A stretch of 64,000 nucleotides of DNA from Bradyrhizobium agreste (lineage in GTDB: Bacteria > Pseudomonadota > Alphaproteobacteria > Rhizobiales > Xanthobacteraceae). The notes under the pieces were generated by a model. That model saw nothing but the letters and a program-made list of their open reading frames with translations. It did not search any database and had not been told where the DNA came from. The stretch lies in the NCBI RefSeq assembly GCF_016031625.1, contig NZ_JACCHP010000015.1:131501-195500 (forward strand). Reading direction: 5' to 3'. This document shows positions 37,093 through 44,156 of this stretch, one piece after another. Both the position numbers and the translations under genes were made by a program. Positions within the stretch are counted from its first letter, which is position 1. Each line of letters begins with the position of its first letter.

Positions 37093-38067
37093 CTACGGAA
37101 CGTAGCCAACTCGCAGGTTTTCCAGCTGGCCCCAGATGAGGAGCAAATCCGCCACTCCGATTTGCTGGCAGATAATGTCACGCCAATGCTGTCCGATCGA
37201 TTTAATATTTTTTAACATCTTATCTGGATCTGGCGTAAGCAGCGGAGGGGCAATCCCCGGATAAGAAGGATACCCATCAAATTCATAAGGGTGAAACTGG
37301 TAAGAAAAAATGTTGTAAATAGAATAGCCGCCATATATGTCGGCCGCTGCCACGGGCGCGCGACCCTGTGGTATGACCAAGTAGTTTATCTCATAGTCGC
37401 TTAGATTTTGTTTGAAGCGCACTCCGGATTCCATTTTCCGGAAAACTGGTCCCAGGAAATCGAGATACCTCTCTAGTTCAGACTTCAAGATAGCATCCGC
37501 CGCAGAAAACGCCGTCAGCACCGCGACACGGGTCGTTATCGCATATATGGTGGCCGGAAGCGCCCATCGGTGATCCCAGACACGATTAAACGAATCTACT
37601 TCCGCCCTGTCCGGCATGCATTCCATCCAGCGGGACGGATCGCCCATCTGAGAGATCGCTCGGTTGCTTTGCGGTCTCAGCCAGTATCCGCCATTCATAT
37701 CACCGATCAACGCCTGGACTGCGATAAGAGAGTCGCGGTCCGCAAGCGCTTTCTTTGCCTCCCATTCAACATCACCGTCCGGAGAGCCGCTCTGCAGATA
37801 ATTGTTCGCGGTGATGAGGGAGGCGGACGAGTGCGCCGTAAGAAAGGCAAGGTTGTCTTCGCGGGCCGTGACCCAACTCGCCAACACCGCGTCGTTCAGG
37901 GCCGCCAGTTGGCCATGGACTTTCCCCAGCGCTCTCAGCATGGGGTCGCCACCTGGTCGATTCACAAATTCGTTCAATTTTACACCGAACCCGACGATGT
38001 CGCCCATAACTGGGATTATTTCGGCGGCGTCCTTAAATAGCTCAAGAGCTTCCTCTTCCGACGCCAT
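37093..38067 (-). CDS. Unrecognised 324-residue protein, AT-rich gene
   Basis: No known family is recognised. The N-terminal 200 residues look all-helical, with an amphipathic segment (AAEIIPVMGDIVGFGVKLNE) and a hydrophobic one (LPATIYAITTRVAVLTAFSA). The C-terminal third is Tyr/Pro/Phe-rich (AADIYGGYSIYNIFSYQFHP), suggesting beta structure. No signal peptide. Local base composition is visibly more AT-rich than in neighbouring genes, a sign of transfer. It lies 46 bp downstream of the six-cysteine peptide gene on the same strand and 106 bp from the IS end. The helical start recalls pore-forming toxin helical bundles, but that is only a resemblance. Confidence 0.75.
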   Translation of the reverse strand: MASEEEALELFKDAAEIIPVMGDIVGFGVKLNEFVNRPGGDPMLRALGKVHGQLAALNDAVLASWVTAREDNLAFLTAHSSASLITANNYLQSGSPDGDVEWEAKKALADRDSLIAVQALIGDMNGGYWLRPQSNRAISQMGDPSRWMECMPDRAEVDSFNRVWDHRWALPATIYAITTRVAVLTAFSAADAILKSELERYLDFLGPVFRKMESGVRFKQNLSDYEINYLVIPQGRAPVAAADIYGGYSIYNIFSYQFHPYEFDGYPSYPGIAPPLLTPDPDKMLKNIKSIGQHWRDIICQQIGVADLLLIWGQLENLRVGYVP

Positions 38068-38113
38068 GGTTTTCTCTTAGAGTTTCCTAAGGAAACAAGC
38101 CGTCGCACTGCTC

Positions 38114-38350
38114 CTATGAGCAGTGCCTAAAGGTGGGACGGCACCCACGTCGCCATGAATAGCGCCCCCAACAAGGGTTGCACTTGAATTCCAAGCCTGC
38201 ATCACATTTAGTCCTAGTGACGCAGTAGTTCTTATATGCCTTGGGCACCGACGATTGCGCCGAGGCAGAGCCAATGCCGAGCGTAAGGGCTCCGGCACTC
38301 ATGGTCGTCACCAGGGCGACGAGAGCAAATGATTTCGCCGTAGTAGGCAT
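38114..38350 (-). CDS. Secreted basic six-cysteine peptide precursor
   Basis: A 78-residue precursor. Residues 1-31 are a textbook signal peptide (SFALVALVTTMSAGALTLGI, cleavage after ASA). The mature part of about 47 residues is strongly basic and has six cysteines spaced C-x5-C-x7-C-x2-C-x9-C-x6-C, ending four residues after Arg with HCS. GGGGAG lies about 10 bases before the ATG at 38350. Family unknown; the layout resembles disulfide-stabilised antimicrobial or defensin-like peptides, but homology is not shown. It is the first gene of a probable two-gene unit with the 324-residue protein. Confidence 0.7.
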   Translation of the reverse strand: MPTTAKSFALVALVTTMSAGALTLGIGSASAQSSVPKAYKNYCVTRTKCDAGLEFKCNPCWGRYSWRRGCRPTFRHCS

Positions 38351-38661
38351 GGTCCGTGACTCCCCCGGCCCAAATGTCCGCGCCTAGCGAACAACCTAAG
38401 ACTTATAGAGAATGGCAGATACAACTCCAGACGTCAAACCGCGACAGATGCGGTAAAGCGCCACAAACAGGGAGCGCGCGCGCCATAGCAGCCACCCCAG
38501 CCGCATCGACATCTCGCACTGGCAGGGCTTTCCGGATTTCGAGGAGGTCGCCGCCTAGGGCGTCGTGGCCTGCAAGTCAATGGCGATGAGATCGAGCAGC
38601 AGCATCCGCGCAGACGTCGGCACCGGCTCAAGATCCCGCGCGGCCCTGATGTCCTGCGCTG

Positions 38662-38787
38662 ATGATCCTTCGCGGCATCGGCCTGTTGGTCATGCTGTCG
38701 GGATTCTGGATGATGACGCAGAACACCCGCACCAGATTCGGCCCGGCCCTGGTCGTCGGCGGTGTGATCTTGATGGTAGTGGACTAG
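38662..38787 (+). CDS. Small membrane protein, 41 residues
   Basis: A short open frame ATG to TAG encoding two hydrophobic stretches (ILRGIGLLVMLSGFWMM and GPALVVGGVILMVV) separated by a polar turn NTRTRF, a plausible two-helix hairpin. No clear ribosome-binding site is visible, so translation is uncertain. Its stop overlaps the end of the leftward SnoaL-like fragment. The clean amphipathic pattern argues against chance. Confidence 0.4.
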   Translation: MILRGIGLLVMLSGFWMMTQNTRTRFGPALVVGGVILMVVD

Positions 38788-38909
38788 GCTCTCGTTTTTA
38801 AGTTCCTATACGCGTGACGACCTTCTGACCCTGTAATTGTCTTCACGTCGCCACAGCCGCAGATGATAACGGCATCTTCAGCGTACATTCGCAAGATTGC
38901 GTCGACATC
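38784..38909 (-). pseudogene. SnoaL/NTF2-like gene fragment
   Basis: On the minus strand the frame reads DVDAILRMYAEDAVIICGCG then DVKTITGSEGRHAY before TAG. This matches the conserved N-terminal pattern of SnoaL-like proteins (GDVDAILRMYxxDAVI ... GDxKTITGREAxRAYW). A TGA lies in frame just upstream, and the rest of the domain is absent. A truncated remnant of about 41 codons. Confidence 0.4.
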
Positions 38910-38929
38910 GCCGGCTCAAAGGACATAGC

Positions 38930-39185
38930 ATCCTCACCTACCTTGCTGCTGGGCCTGGGATATAGCGCGTCCAATGAACCGCCCGTGAATGTCCGCGCCG
39001 CCCTTTGACCGTCTTGTTCGGACGCGGATTGATCGTAGCAGCGCGAAAGGCGAGCGATCGTCGCCTTGTGGCCCTCAGCCGAACCATGCTGATCCTGGTG
39101 TGATGTCGACTATCGGCGGTAGATCGGGCGCCCACCGACGCCCGCCTCAATAGCCGCTTTTGACCCGCAGCCGACATTGGCTGAC
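38930..39185. repeat. Probable degenerate dispersed repeat, non-coding
   Basis: The minus strand gives an Arg-rich reading starting MSAAGQKRLLRRASVGARST. Readings with this MSAxGQKR start recur from intergenic repeat sequence in Bradyrhizobium (from memory), associated with the DNA phrase TTTTGACCCGCAGCCGACATT seen near 39160. No real gene is supported. The other gap sequence, 38351-38661, holds nothing recognisable. Confidence 0.35.
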
Positions 39186-39244
39186 CGCTAAACTCTCTCT
39201 TACCTCAGCAAGCGGGATAGTGACCGGGCGGGCCGAAACGCCCC

Positions 39245-40030
39245 TCATATAGCATCGCCCGATTCAACTGCTGAGACGCGCCACCGCGCGAGATCGGGCA
39301 TATTGATCGAGAATATCTCCTCAACTTCGAGACGCATCGTGCCGTGGCATTCGCACGCTGCCGCGGTGAGCCGCGACCGGTCGATCTCGATCCTGCCTCG
39401 TTGCTCAGACCTGATCGCTCCGCGCGCTCGCAGGTTGCGCATCAGGAGCGTCACTGTCGTTCGTCGCACACCGAGTATTTGCGACAGCGCCTCTTGGGTC
39501 AGCGGGAGGACGTCGTCGTCAATGCGGTCATGAATGTGGAGCAGCCAGCGCGCCATCCGGGCTTGCACCTGATGCAGCGCATTGCAGGCTCCGCTGCGCT
39601 GAAGCTGTACCTGCATCGCCCTGACGTGACACTGGATCATGTACCGGATTGCGGGGCTCCGGTTGAATGCGGCGTGAAATCGCGGCGCCGGGATTCGCGA
39701 GGCCGTACCCGCCGCACGAACAATGGCGGTAAGGGCCGAAGCTGAGGGTCCAAACACGGAAAGAGTACCTAATGCTCCCTCGCGCCCGACGACTGCCGTA
39801 GCTACGGTGTGACCGTCTGCCATGCCGATCATCAGCGAGATGGCACCGCTATGAGGGAACAAGACACAGTCGACCTGGTCACCCTCTCGCGAAATCACCG
39901 CGTCCTGATGGAGCGCGACCGGCTCCAGTTCGGGCGCGAGCAGATCCAAATCAACTTGCGGTAGCGCTGCCAGAAGGCGGTTTCCAATTTCGCCGGGAGG
40001 CATCACTGCGACGAACCCGCAGTAAGGCAT
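39245..40030 (-). CDS. Crp/Fnr-family transcriptional regulator
   Basis: A 261-residue regulator with an N-terminal cyclic-nucleotide-type beta-roll (EREGDQVDCVLFPHSGAISL-like segment at residues 48-68, VVGREGALGTLSVFGPSASA) and a C-terminal Crp winged helix (LPLTQEALSQILGVRRTTVT). No Fnr-type cysteine cluster is seen, and the cNMP pocket is not the classical RSA pattern. It belongs to the stress/low-oxygen-type Crp regulators numerous in rhizobia. Met10 (40003) is an alternative start. It has no adjacent operon; the gene context is accessory. Confidence 0.9.
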   Translation of the reverse strand: MPYCGFVAVMPPGEIGNRLLAALPQVDLDLLAPELEPVALHQDAVISREGDQVDCVLFPHSGAISLMIGMADGHTVATAVVGREGALGTLSVFGPSASALTAIVRAAGTASRIPAPRFHAAFNRSPAIRYMIQCHVRAMQVQLQRSGACNALHQVQARMARWLLHIHDRIDDDVLPLTQEALSQILGVRRTTVTLLMRNLRARGAIRSEQRGRIEIDRSRLTAAACECHGTMRLEVEEIFSINMPDLARWRVSAVESGDAI

Positions 40031-40644
40031 CCGCGGCTCTCTTCATCTGGAGCGCCGTGAAACGGCGCTCTCAACGTAGGTTTATCCCCTACAAGCAACG
40101 ATATTGAACTCACTTACGCGACACCTTCACACGGAAAAACGAACTGCAACGGTTTGGCCGCGAGGCGGATTTTCTGCTCGAGCCTTAAAAGGGGCGTGTA
40201 ATCAATGCCGCTACCCGCCTATGAAAGCTACCAATCTGTCTCAACGCATCCTGCCGCTCTGGCCCCTCAGGAAGCCGTTGCGCGGCTTCCCATAAGCTCC
40301 CTAACAACCTCGTCATGTCTTTCAATTCATCCGCCTCGGGCATTCCAGCTGTGCGTCGGCTCAACGTTAGGTCCTCGTACCAAGAGATAAATGTGCACGC
40401 GGGTGCCGCGCGGCGAGTAACGGAAGAGAGTAAGTGCAGATAGCAGTATCGATACTGTTGCCGCGCGGAAGTTGACGCAGCAAAAAGCGCTCTCTCAAAC
40501 GTCGCGTAGCACTGATATCCGTCCCCTACCTATGTTTAATGTGAGGATCGGCCGGCGCTTGCAGCATACAATCCAAGGAGTTCCGCGCGTCATTGGGAAT
40601 AGCTGCCTTTTCTAACGCGCTTAGCCGAAAATCCGGAAGGAAGC
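40031..40644. other. Gene-free accessory stretch
   Basis: About 610 bp without a supported gene. Short open readings (for example 40104-40295) lack ribosome-binding sites and recognisable domains. Base composition is lower in GC than the flanking core. It probably contains decayed genes from an older insertion, as the DUF2285-like remnant immediately to the right suggests. Confidence 0.4.
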
Positions 40645-40780
40645 ATGAAAGAATCGCAACTCAATCCGCAAGTCGCAGCTCTCACGCCTGCCGATCCAAC
40701 GCTCGCCGCATACGACGAGGATCATGCCTTCACTTACGTTCGCCTGATTTGATGCTGATGCGGTAGGTAACGCTAGTGCG
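40645..40780 (+). pseudogene. DUF2285-like gene, frameshifted remnant
   Basis: AAGGAAGC precedes ATG 40645. The reading MKESQLNPQVAALTPADPTL then AAYDEDHAFTYVRLI stops at TGA 40750. Removing one T there continues the frame as RLIDADAVG, matching the family pattern (LTxYDExHxxTYLRLLDADAEG). The reading then loses similarity. DUF2285 proteins are DNA-binding proteins typical of alphaproteobacterial integrative elements, so this is likely the debris of one. Confidence 0.5.
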
Positions 40781-41032
40781 ACAGCGCGCGCTCAAGATTT
40801 TCCGCTGCACCGTGCGTTCTCACTTGCCTGTAAGAACGCCATCAATCCGCGCGTTACGAATGGCGCAATAACCGTTTCGGCTGAAATGCGTTTCCCGCGC
40901 TGGCTCGTCTGGCTCTGGCCTTTTGCCTCATCTGGGATTTCGGCAGTATCACGATCGTGATGGTTGGCTACACTGATCGCCATCGTGGTCTTAAATGTCG
41001 AGGACTGAGCTGCAAGGCTACTGAACGCGAGG

Positions 41033-41136
41033 TCTCCTATTGGCCATCAGCGAAGTTGTGCCTCGTGTGGCGGAGGTCCGCTCATCGCGTCGCAGCGGGC
41101 CAGATTTGCTCGCCCGAGTTCTTCGCAGTTTGACGA
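41033..41136 (+). repeat. Direct repeat of about 105 bp, right copy
   Basis: Matches 34011-34115 in the same orientation (see CCATCAGCGAAGTTG, CCTCGTGTGGCGGAGGTCCG and GAGTTCTTCGCA). It marks the right limit of the accessory region; from 41.2 kb on, GC content and gene density return to core-like. Confidence 0.8.
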
Positions 41137-41210
41137 ATCAGGACTCCGGGCGAGTCTCGCCAATGCTGCAATCAGCGACGTTGCAGACCTTGCACGAGCT
41201 GCAGCGCGGG

Positions 41211-41657
41211 CTAGGCGGTCGGTTGACGTTCTCGTCGCGTCCAGGTGGCCCGCTCGGCGAACACCCGGCTGACCTCCGCCATGTTCTCCGTGCCCCACGC
41301 ACAGAGCGGCACGAGAGCCTGGGCGAGGCTGTGACCCAACCGAGTCAGACTGTAATCCACCCGGGGCGGCACCTCCTTGTAGTCGGTCCGCTTCACAAGG
41401 CCATCGGCCTCCAATTCCTTCAGCTGCTGGATCAGCACCTTGTCGCTGACGTCGCGGATGGCGCGCCTGAGTTCGCCATAGCGGGTCGGGCCGTCCTGGG
41501 CGACGAAGTACAGGATCAGCGGCTTCCACTTGCCGGCGATGACCCGCAGGGTCGCGTCGAGCCCGCAGGTGAAGCCGGGCAAGGTCGGCGTGCAGGTTTG
41601 CGCCACTGGCGTCGTGAGCGTCGGCGAAGCGATCGGGTCTGAAAGATCTGAGGACAT
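41211..41657 (-). CDS. HxlR-family transcriptional regulator
   Basis: A 148-residue winged-helix regulator. The core begins with LDATLRVIAGKWKPLILYFV and continues with GELRRAIRDVSDKVLIQQLK, LEADGLVKRTDYKEVPPRVD and YSLTRLGHSL, the HxlR signature. There is a Cys upstream of the domain (GFTCGL), as in redox or electrophile-sensing members. It is divergent from an SDR gene across 86 bp, the usual HxlR layout, so it probably represses that gene. Confidence 0.93.
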   Translation of the reverse strand: MSSDLSDPIASPTLTTPVAQTCTPTLPGFTCGLDATLRVIAGKWKPLILYFVAQDGPTRYGELRRAIRDVSDKVLIQQLKELEADGLVKRTDYKEVPPRVDYSLTRLGHSLAQALVPLCAWGTENMAEVSRVFAERATWTRRERQPTA

Positions 41658-41665
41658 TTTTTTCG

Positions 41666-41689
41666 ATACTTACCAAAAGGTGCATACTT
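41666..41689. promoter_or_regulatory. Candidate HxlR operator
   Basis: A direct repeat of ATACTT (41666-41671 and 41684-41689) flanks the inverted repeat ACC-AAAA-GGT at 41672-41681, 9 bp upstream of the regulator start and about 55 bp upstream of the SDR start. It is the only structured AT-rich site in this short divergent gap. Confidence 0.35.
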
Positions 41690-41743
41690 GTCGTCAGGTA
41701 GGTAGGCCGCCAGCTCAGTGCAACCTCAATGAAGGAGCACATC

Positions 41744-42478
41744 ATGAGCAGACTACAAGGCAAGACGGCAGTGGTGACCGGCGGCGGCACGGGCATCGGA
41801 TTTGGCGCGGCGAAGCGGTTCGTCGACGAAGGCGCATTCGTCTATCTCTTCGGGCGACGGCAGGAGCCGCTCGATGCCGCGATCGCGCAACTCGGGTCCT
41901 CGGCCCGCGCCGTCAGGGGCTCGGTGACGGATCTGTCCGACCTCGACCGACTGTATGCGACGGTGAAAGCCGAACGCGGCAACGTCGACATCCTGTTCGC
42001 CAATGCCGGGACCGGCGCGTTTGCGCCGCTCGGCCAGATCACGCCCGAGCATTACGACCAGATCTTCGACGTCAATGTGAGGGGATTGGTGTTCACCGTG
42101 CAGAAAGCCCTGCCGCTGATGCGCCAAGGGTCGTCGATCATCCTGACCGGATCGAGCACGGGCGTGATGGGGACGCCGCAATTCAGCATCTACAGCGCGA
42201 CCAAGGCGGCGATCCGCAATCTGGCGCGCAGCTGGGCGCTGGACCTGCGCGGCACGGGCATCCGCGTCAACGTGCTGTCGCCGGGGCCGACCAAGACCGA
42301 GCTGGCGCTGGAGGTCGTGGGCGAGGAAGCATTCGATGCACTCGGCAGCGCGACGCCCATCGGGCGTGTCGGTGACCCCAGCGAGACCGGGGCAGTGGCC
42401 GCGTTCCTGGCCTCCTCGGACAGCAGCTACATGACCGGCGGCGAGGTTTTCGTCGACGGCGGCTTGGCGCAGGTCTGA
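41744..42478 (+). CDS. Short-chain dehydrogenase/reductase
   Basis: A 244-residue classical SDR. NAD(P)-binding TGGGTGIGFGAAKRF near the start, an FGRR after the second strand suggesting NADPH preference, NAG in LFANAGTGAF, catalytic Ser in LTGSSTG, and YxxxK as YSATKAA. The C-terminus reads SYMTGGEVFVDGGLAQV. AAGGAG lies about 8 bases before ATG 41744. Controlled most likely by the divergent HxlR regulator. Substrate unknown. Confidence 0.93.
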   Translation: MSRLQGKTAVVTGGGTGIGFGAAKRFVDEGAFVYLFGRRQEPLDAAIAQLGSSARAVRGSVTDLSDLDRLYATVKAERGNVDILFANAGTGAFAPLGQITPEHYDQIFDVNVRGLVFTVQKALPLMRQGSSIILTGSSTGVMGTPQFSIYSATKAAIRNLARSWALDLRGTGIRVNVLSPGPTKTELALEVVGEEAFDALGSATPIGRVGDPSETGAVAAFLASSDSSYMTGGEVFVDGGLAQV

Positions 42479-42490
42479 GGTTCTAGTTCA

Positions 42491-42640
42491 CCTCTCCCGC
42501 TTTGCTTGCGGGAGAGGTCGGCGCGTCCGGGCGATGCGCAGCATCGTCCCGCGCGCCGGGTGAGGGCTTTCTCCTCTTGGAGACTGTCCCATTGCGGAAA
42601 CACCCTCTCCCCGACCCCTCTCCCGCAAGCGGGAGAGGGA
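42491..42640. repeat. Palindromic CTCTCCCGC-type intergenic repeat
   Basis: Two strong hairpins, CCTCTCCCGC..GCGGGAGAGG at 42491-42517 and CTCTCCCGC-AA-GCGGGAGAG near 42618-42637, face each other as outer arms of a larger inverted repeat with inner CGGGTGAGGG / CCCTCTCC parts. Related but diverged unit at 53832-53975. It lies between convergent SDR and amidohydrolase genes and may act as a terminator. Confidence 0.7.
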
Positions 42641-42686
42641 CTGCGCCTCCCTTGTAGCAATCAACCTGGTCTCATCACGCCTTAGA

Positions 42687-43571
42687 CTAGATCCCCAGCA
42701 GCTTGCGCGCGTTGGCCTTCAGCACCTTCGGCCGGATCTCGTCGCGGATCTCGATCTTTGAAAAATCCGACAGCCAGCGGTCCGGCGTGATCACCGGCCA
42801 GTCCGAGCCGAACAGCATCTTGTCCTGCAGAATCGAGTTGATGTAGCGCACCAGGATCGGCGGGAAATACTTTGGCGACCAGCCCGACAGGTCGATGTAG
42901 ACGTTCGGCTTGTGGGTCGCGACCGACAGCGCCTCTTCCTGCCAGGGGAAGGAGGGGTGGGCGAGGATGATCTTGAGGTCGGGGAAATCGGCCGCGACGT
43001 CGTCCATGTACATCGGGTTGGAATATTTCAGCCGCATGCCCATGCCGCCGGGCATGCCGGAGCCGACGCCGGTCTGGCCGGTATGAAACAGCGCGATCGC
43101 GCCGCCATTGTTGATCTCTTCATAGAGCGGATAGGCCATGCGGTCGTTGGCGTAGAAGCCCTGCATGGTCGGATGGAATTTGAAGCCGCGCACGCCGTAT
43201 TCCTCGATCAGCTTGCGCGCCTCGCGCGCGCCCAGCTTGCCCTTGTGCGGGTCGATCGAGACGAAGGGGATCAGCACGTCGAGATGCTCGGAGGCGATCT
43301 CCAGCATCTCCTCGTTCTTGTAGCGGCGAAAGCCGGTCTCGCGCTCGGCATCGACCGGGAAGATCACCGCGGCGATGTTCTTGGAGCGGTAATAGGCCGC
43401 GGTCTCCGGCACGGTCGGCGGATGCTTGTGCGGCGACTTGAAATATTCCGCCATCTGCGCCTGGAAGTCGTCATAGCCGTCGTCGGGATGGGTGCCGCAG
43501 GGCTCCTCGGCGTGGGTGTGGATGTCGATCGCGACGACTTTGTCGATATCAGGCAGCTTCAGCTTTGGCAT
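42687..43571 (-). CDS. Amidohydrolase-family protein (Amidohydro_2)
   Basis: A 294-residue TIM-barrel metal-dependent hydrolase/decarboxylase. Metal ligands are visible in IDIHTHAEEP, IALFHTGQTG, IILAHPSFPW and LFGSDWPVITPD. The family includes gamma-resorcylate-type decarboxylases and the hydrolase of 4-hydroxyphenyl-beta-ketoacyl-CoA in coumarate catabolism of Rhodopseudomonas; the length and YFPPILVRYINSILQDK segment favour the second type, but that is a tentative reading. It is monocistronic with a probable operator just upstream. Confidence 0.88.
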   Translation of the reverse strand: MPKLKLPDIDKVVAIDIHTHAEEPCGTHPDDGYDDFQAQMAEYFKSPHKHPPTVPETAAYYRSKNIAAVIFPVDAERETGFRRYKNEEMLEIASEHLDVLIPFVSIDPHKGKLGAREARKLIEEYGVRGFKFHPTMQGFYANDRMAYPLYEEINNGGAIALFHTGQTGVGSGMPGGMGMRLKYSNPMYMDDVAADFPDLKIILAHPSFPWQEEALSVATHKPNVYIDLSGWSPKYFPPILVRYINSILQDKMLFGSDWPVITPDRWLSDFSKIEIRDEIRPKVLKANARKLLGI

Positions 43572-43589
43572 TTGTGTCCTCCCGACGGG

Positions 43590-43626
43590 TTGCCGAATTG
43601 ATTATAGGATATAACGAATTTGGCAA
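43590..43626. promoter_or_regulatory. Probable operator upstream of amidohydrolase gene
   Basis: A nested dyad: outer arms TTGCCGAATT (43590-43599) and AATTTGGCAA (43617-43626), inner perfect repeat TTATA-GGA-TATAA (43602-43614). It lies 19-55 bp upstream of the start codon, where promoter elements would be. The inner half-sites suit GntR-type regulators. The rest of the 342-bp gap to rpmJ holds no gene. Confidence 0.45.
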
Positions 43627-43913
43627 GGCGCAGATGGCGGCGAAAGTGCAGGCGGCGAAAGTCTTTGCCGGGCTTGACCCCCAATGTGCCGGATCGGGCC
43701 GATCCGGCCGCTTCTACTGTGCATGGGGTTGTTTTCACGATTTTGCTCGTTGGGAGCCGGGCCGTTAACATTGACATGACCTCCCGCCATGCCTTAAGAA
43801 CCGCTCCGTCCCGGGCGGTCGGTCCGCCGGCGGGAAAGATCTTATTTTGCCACATTCGCGCGTGCCGAAACGGTAGTGCCGAACACGGCCTTTCGAACGT
43901 TCAGGATTCTGCC

Positions 43914-44039
43914 ATGAAGGTCCGTAACTCGCTGAAATCGCTGCGCGGTCGCCATCGCGCCAACCGCCTGGTCCGCCGCAAGGGCCGGGTCTATGTGATC
44001 AACAAGGTGCAGCGCCGCTTCAAGGCGCGCCAGGGCTGA
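43914..44039 (+). CDS. rpmJ: 50S ribosomal protein L36 (zinc-free type)
   Basis: A 41-residue, strongly basic protein (MKVRNSLKSLRGRHRANRLV, then RRKGRVYVINKVQRRFKARQ). It lacks the four zinc-binding Cys/His residues of the C+ form, so it is the YkgO-like form used in many alphaproteobacteria as the main L36. It stands alone, followed by a GC-rich hairpin, as is common for this gene in the group. Confidence 0.96.
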   Translation: MKVRNSLKSLRGRHRANRLVRRKGRVYVINKVQRRFKARQG

Positions 44040-44060
44040 TCTGAGCGGCTGTTGCCCGCC

Positions 44061-44079
44061 GGGCGGCTCTCGGCCGCCC
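44061..44079 (+). terminator. GC-rich hairpin after rpmJ
   Basis: Stem GGGCGGC / GCCGCCC with a 5-base loop, 22 bp after the rpmJ stop. No T tract follows, so it may be an attenuating or stabilising hairpin rather than a strong terminator. Confidence 0.4.
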
Positions 44080-44156
44080 CGCAAGACCACGGTCTCACAC
44101 GAGTTTGACGCCGCCTTTGCTTTGCAAGGGCGGCTTTGCGCGTTTAGACTTTCACC

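Noticed and set aside
38356..38589. 77-codon rightward open frame upstream of the small membrane protein
   Set aside because: Ser/Arg/Pro-rich, no start signal, no similarity recognised.
40104..40295. Short rightward open frame of 63 codons in the gene-poor stretch
   Set aside because: No ribosome-binding site, no domain, odd composition.
40792..40983. Short leftward open frame of 63 codons
   Set aside because: No ribosome-binding site and no recognisable motif; lies in decayed DNA.
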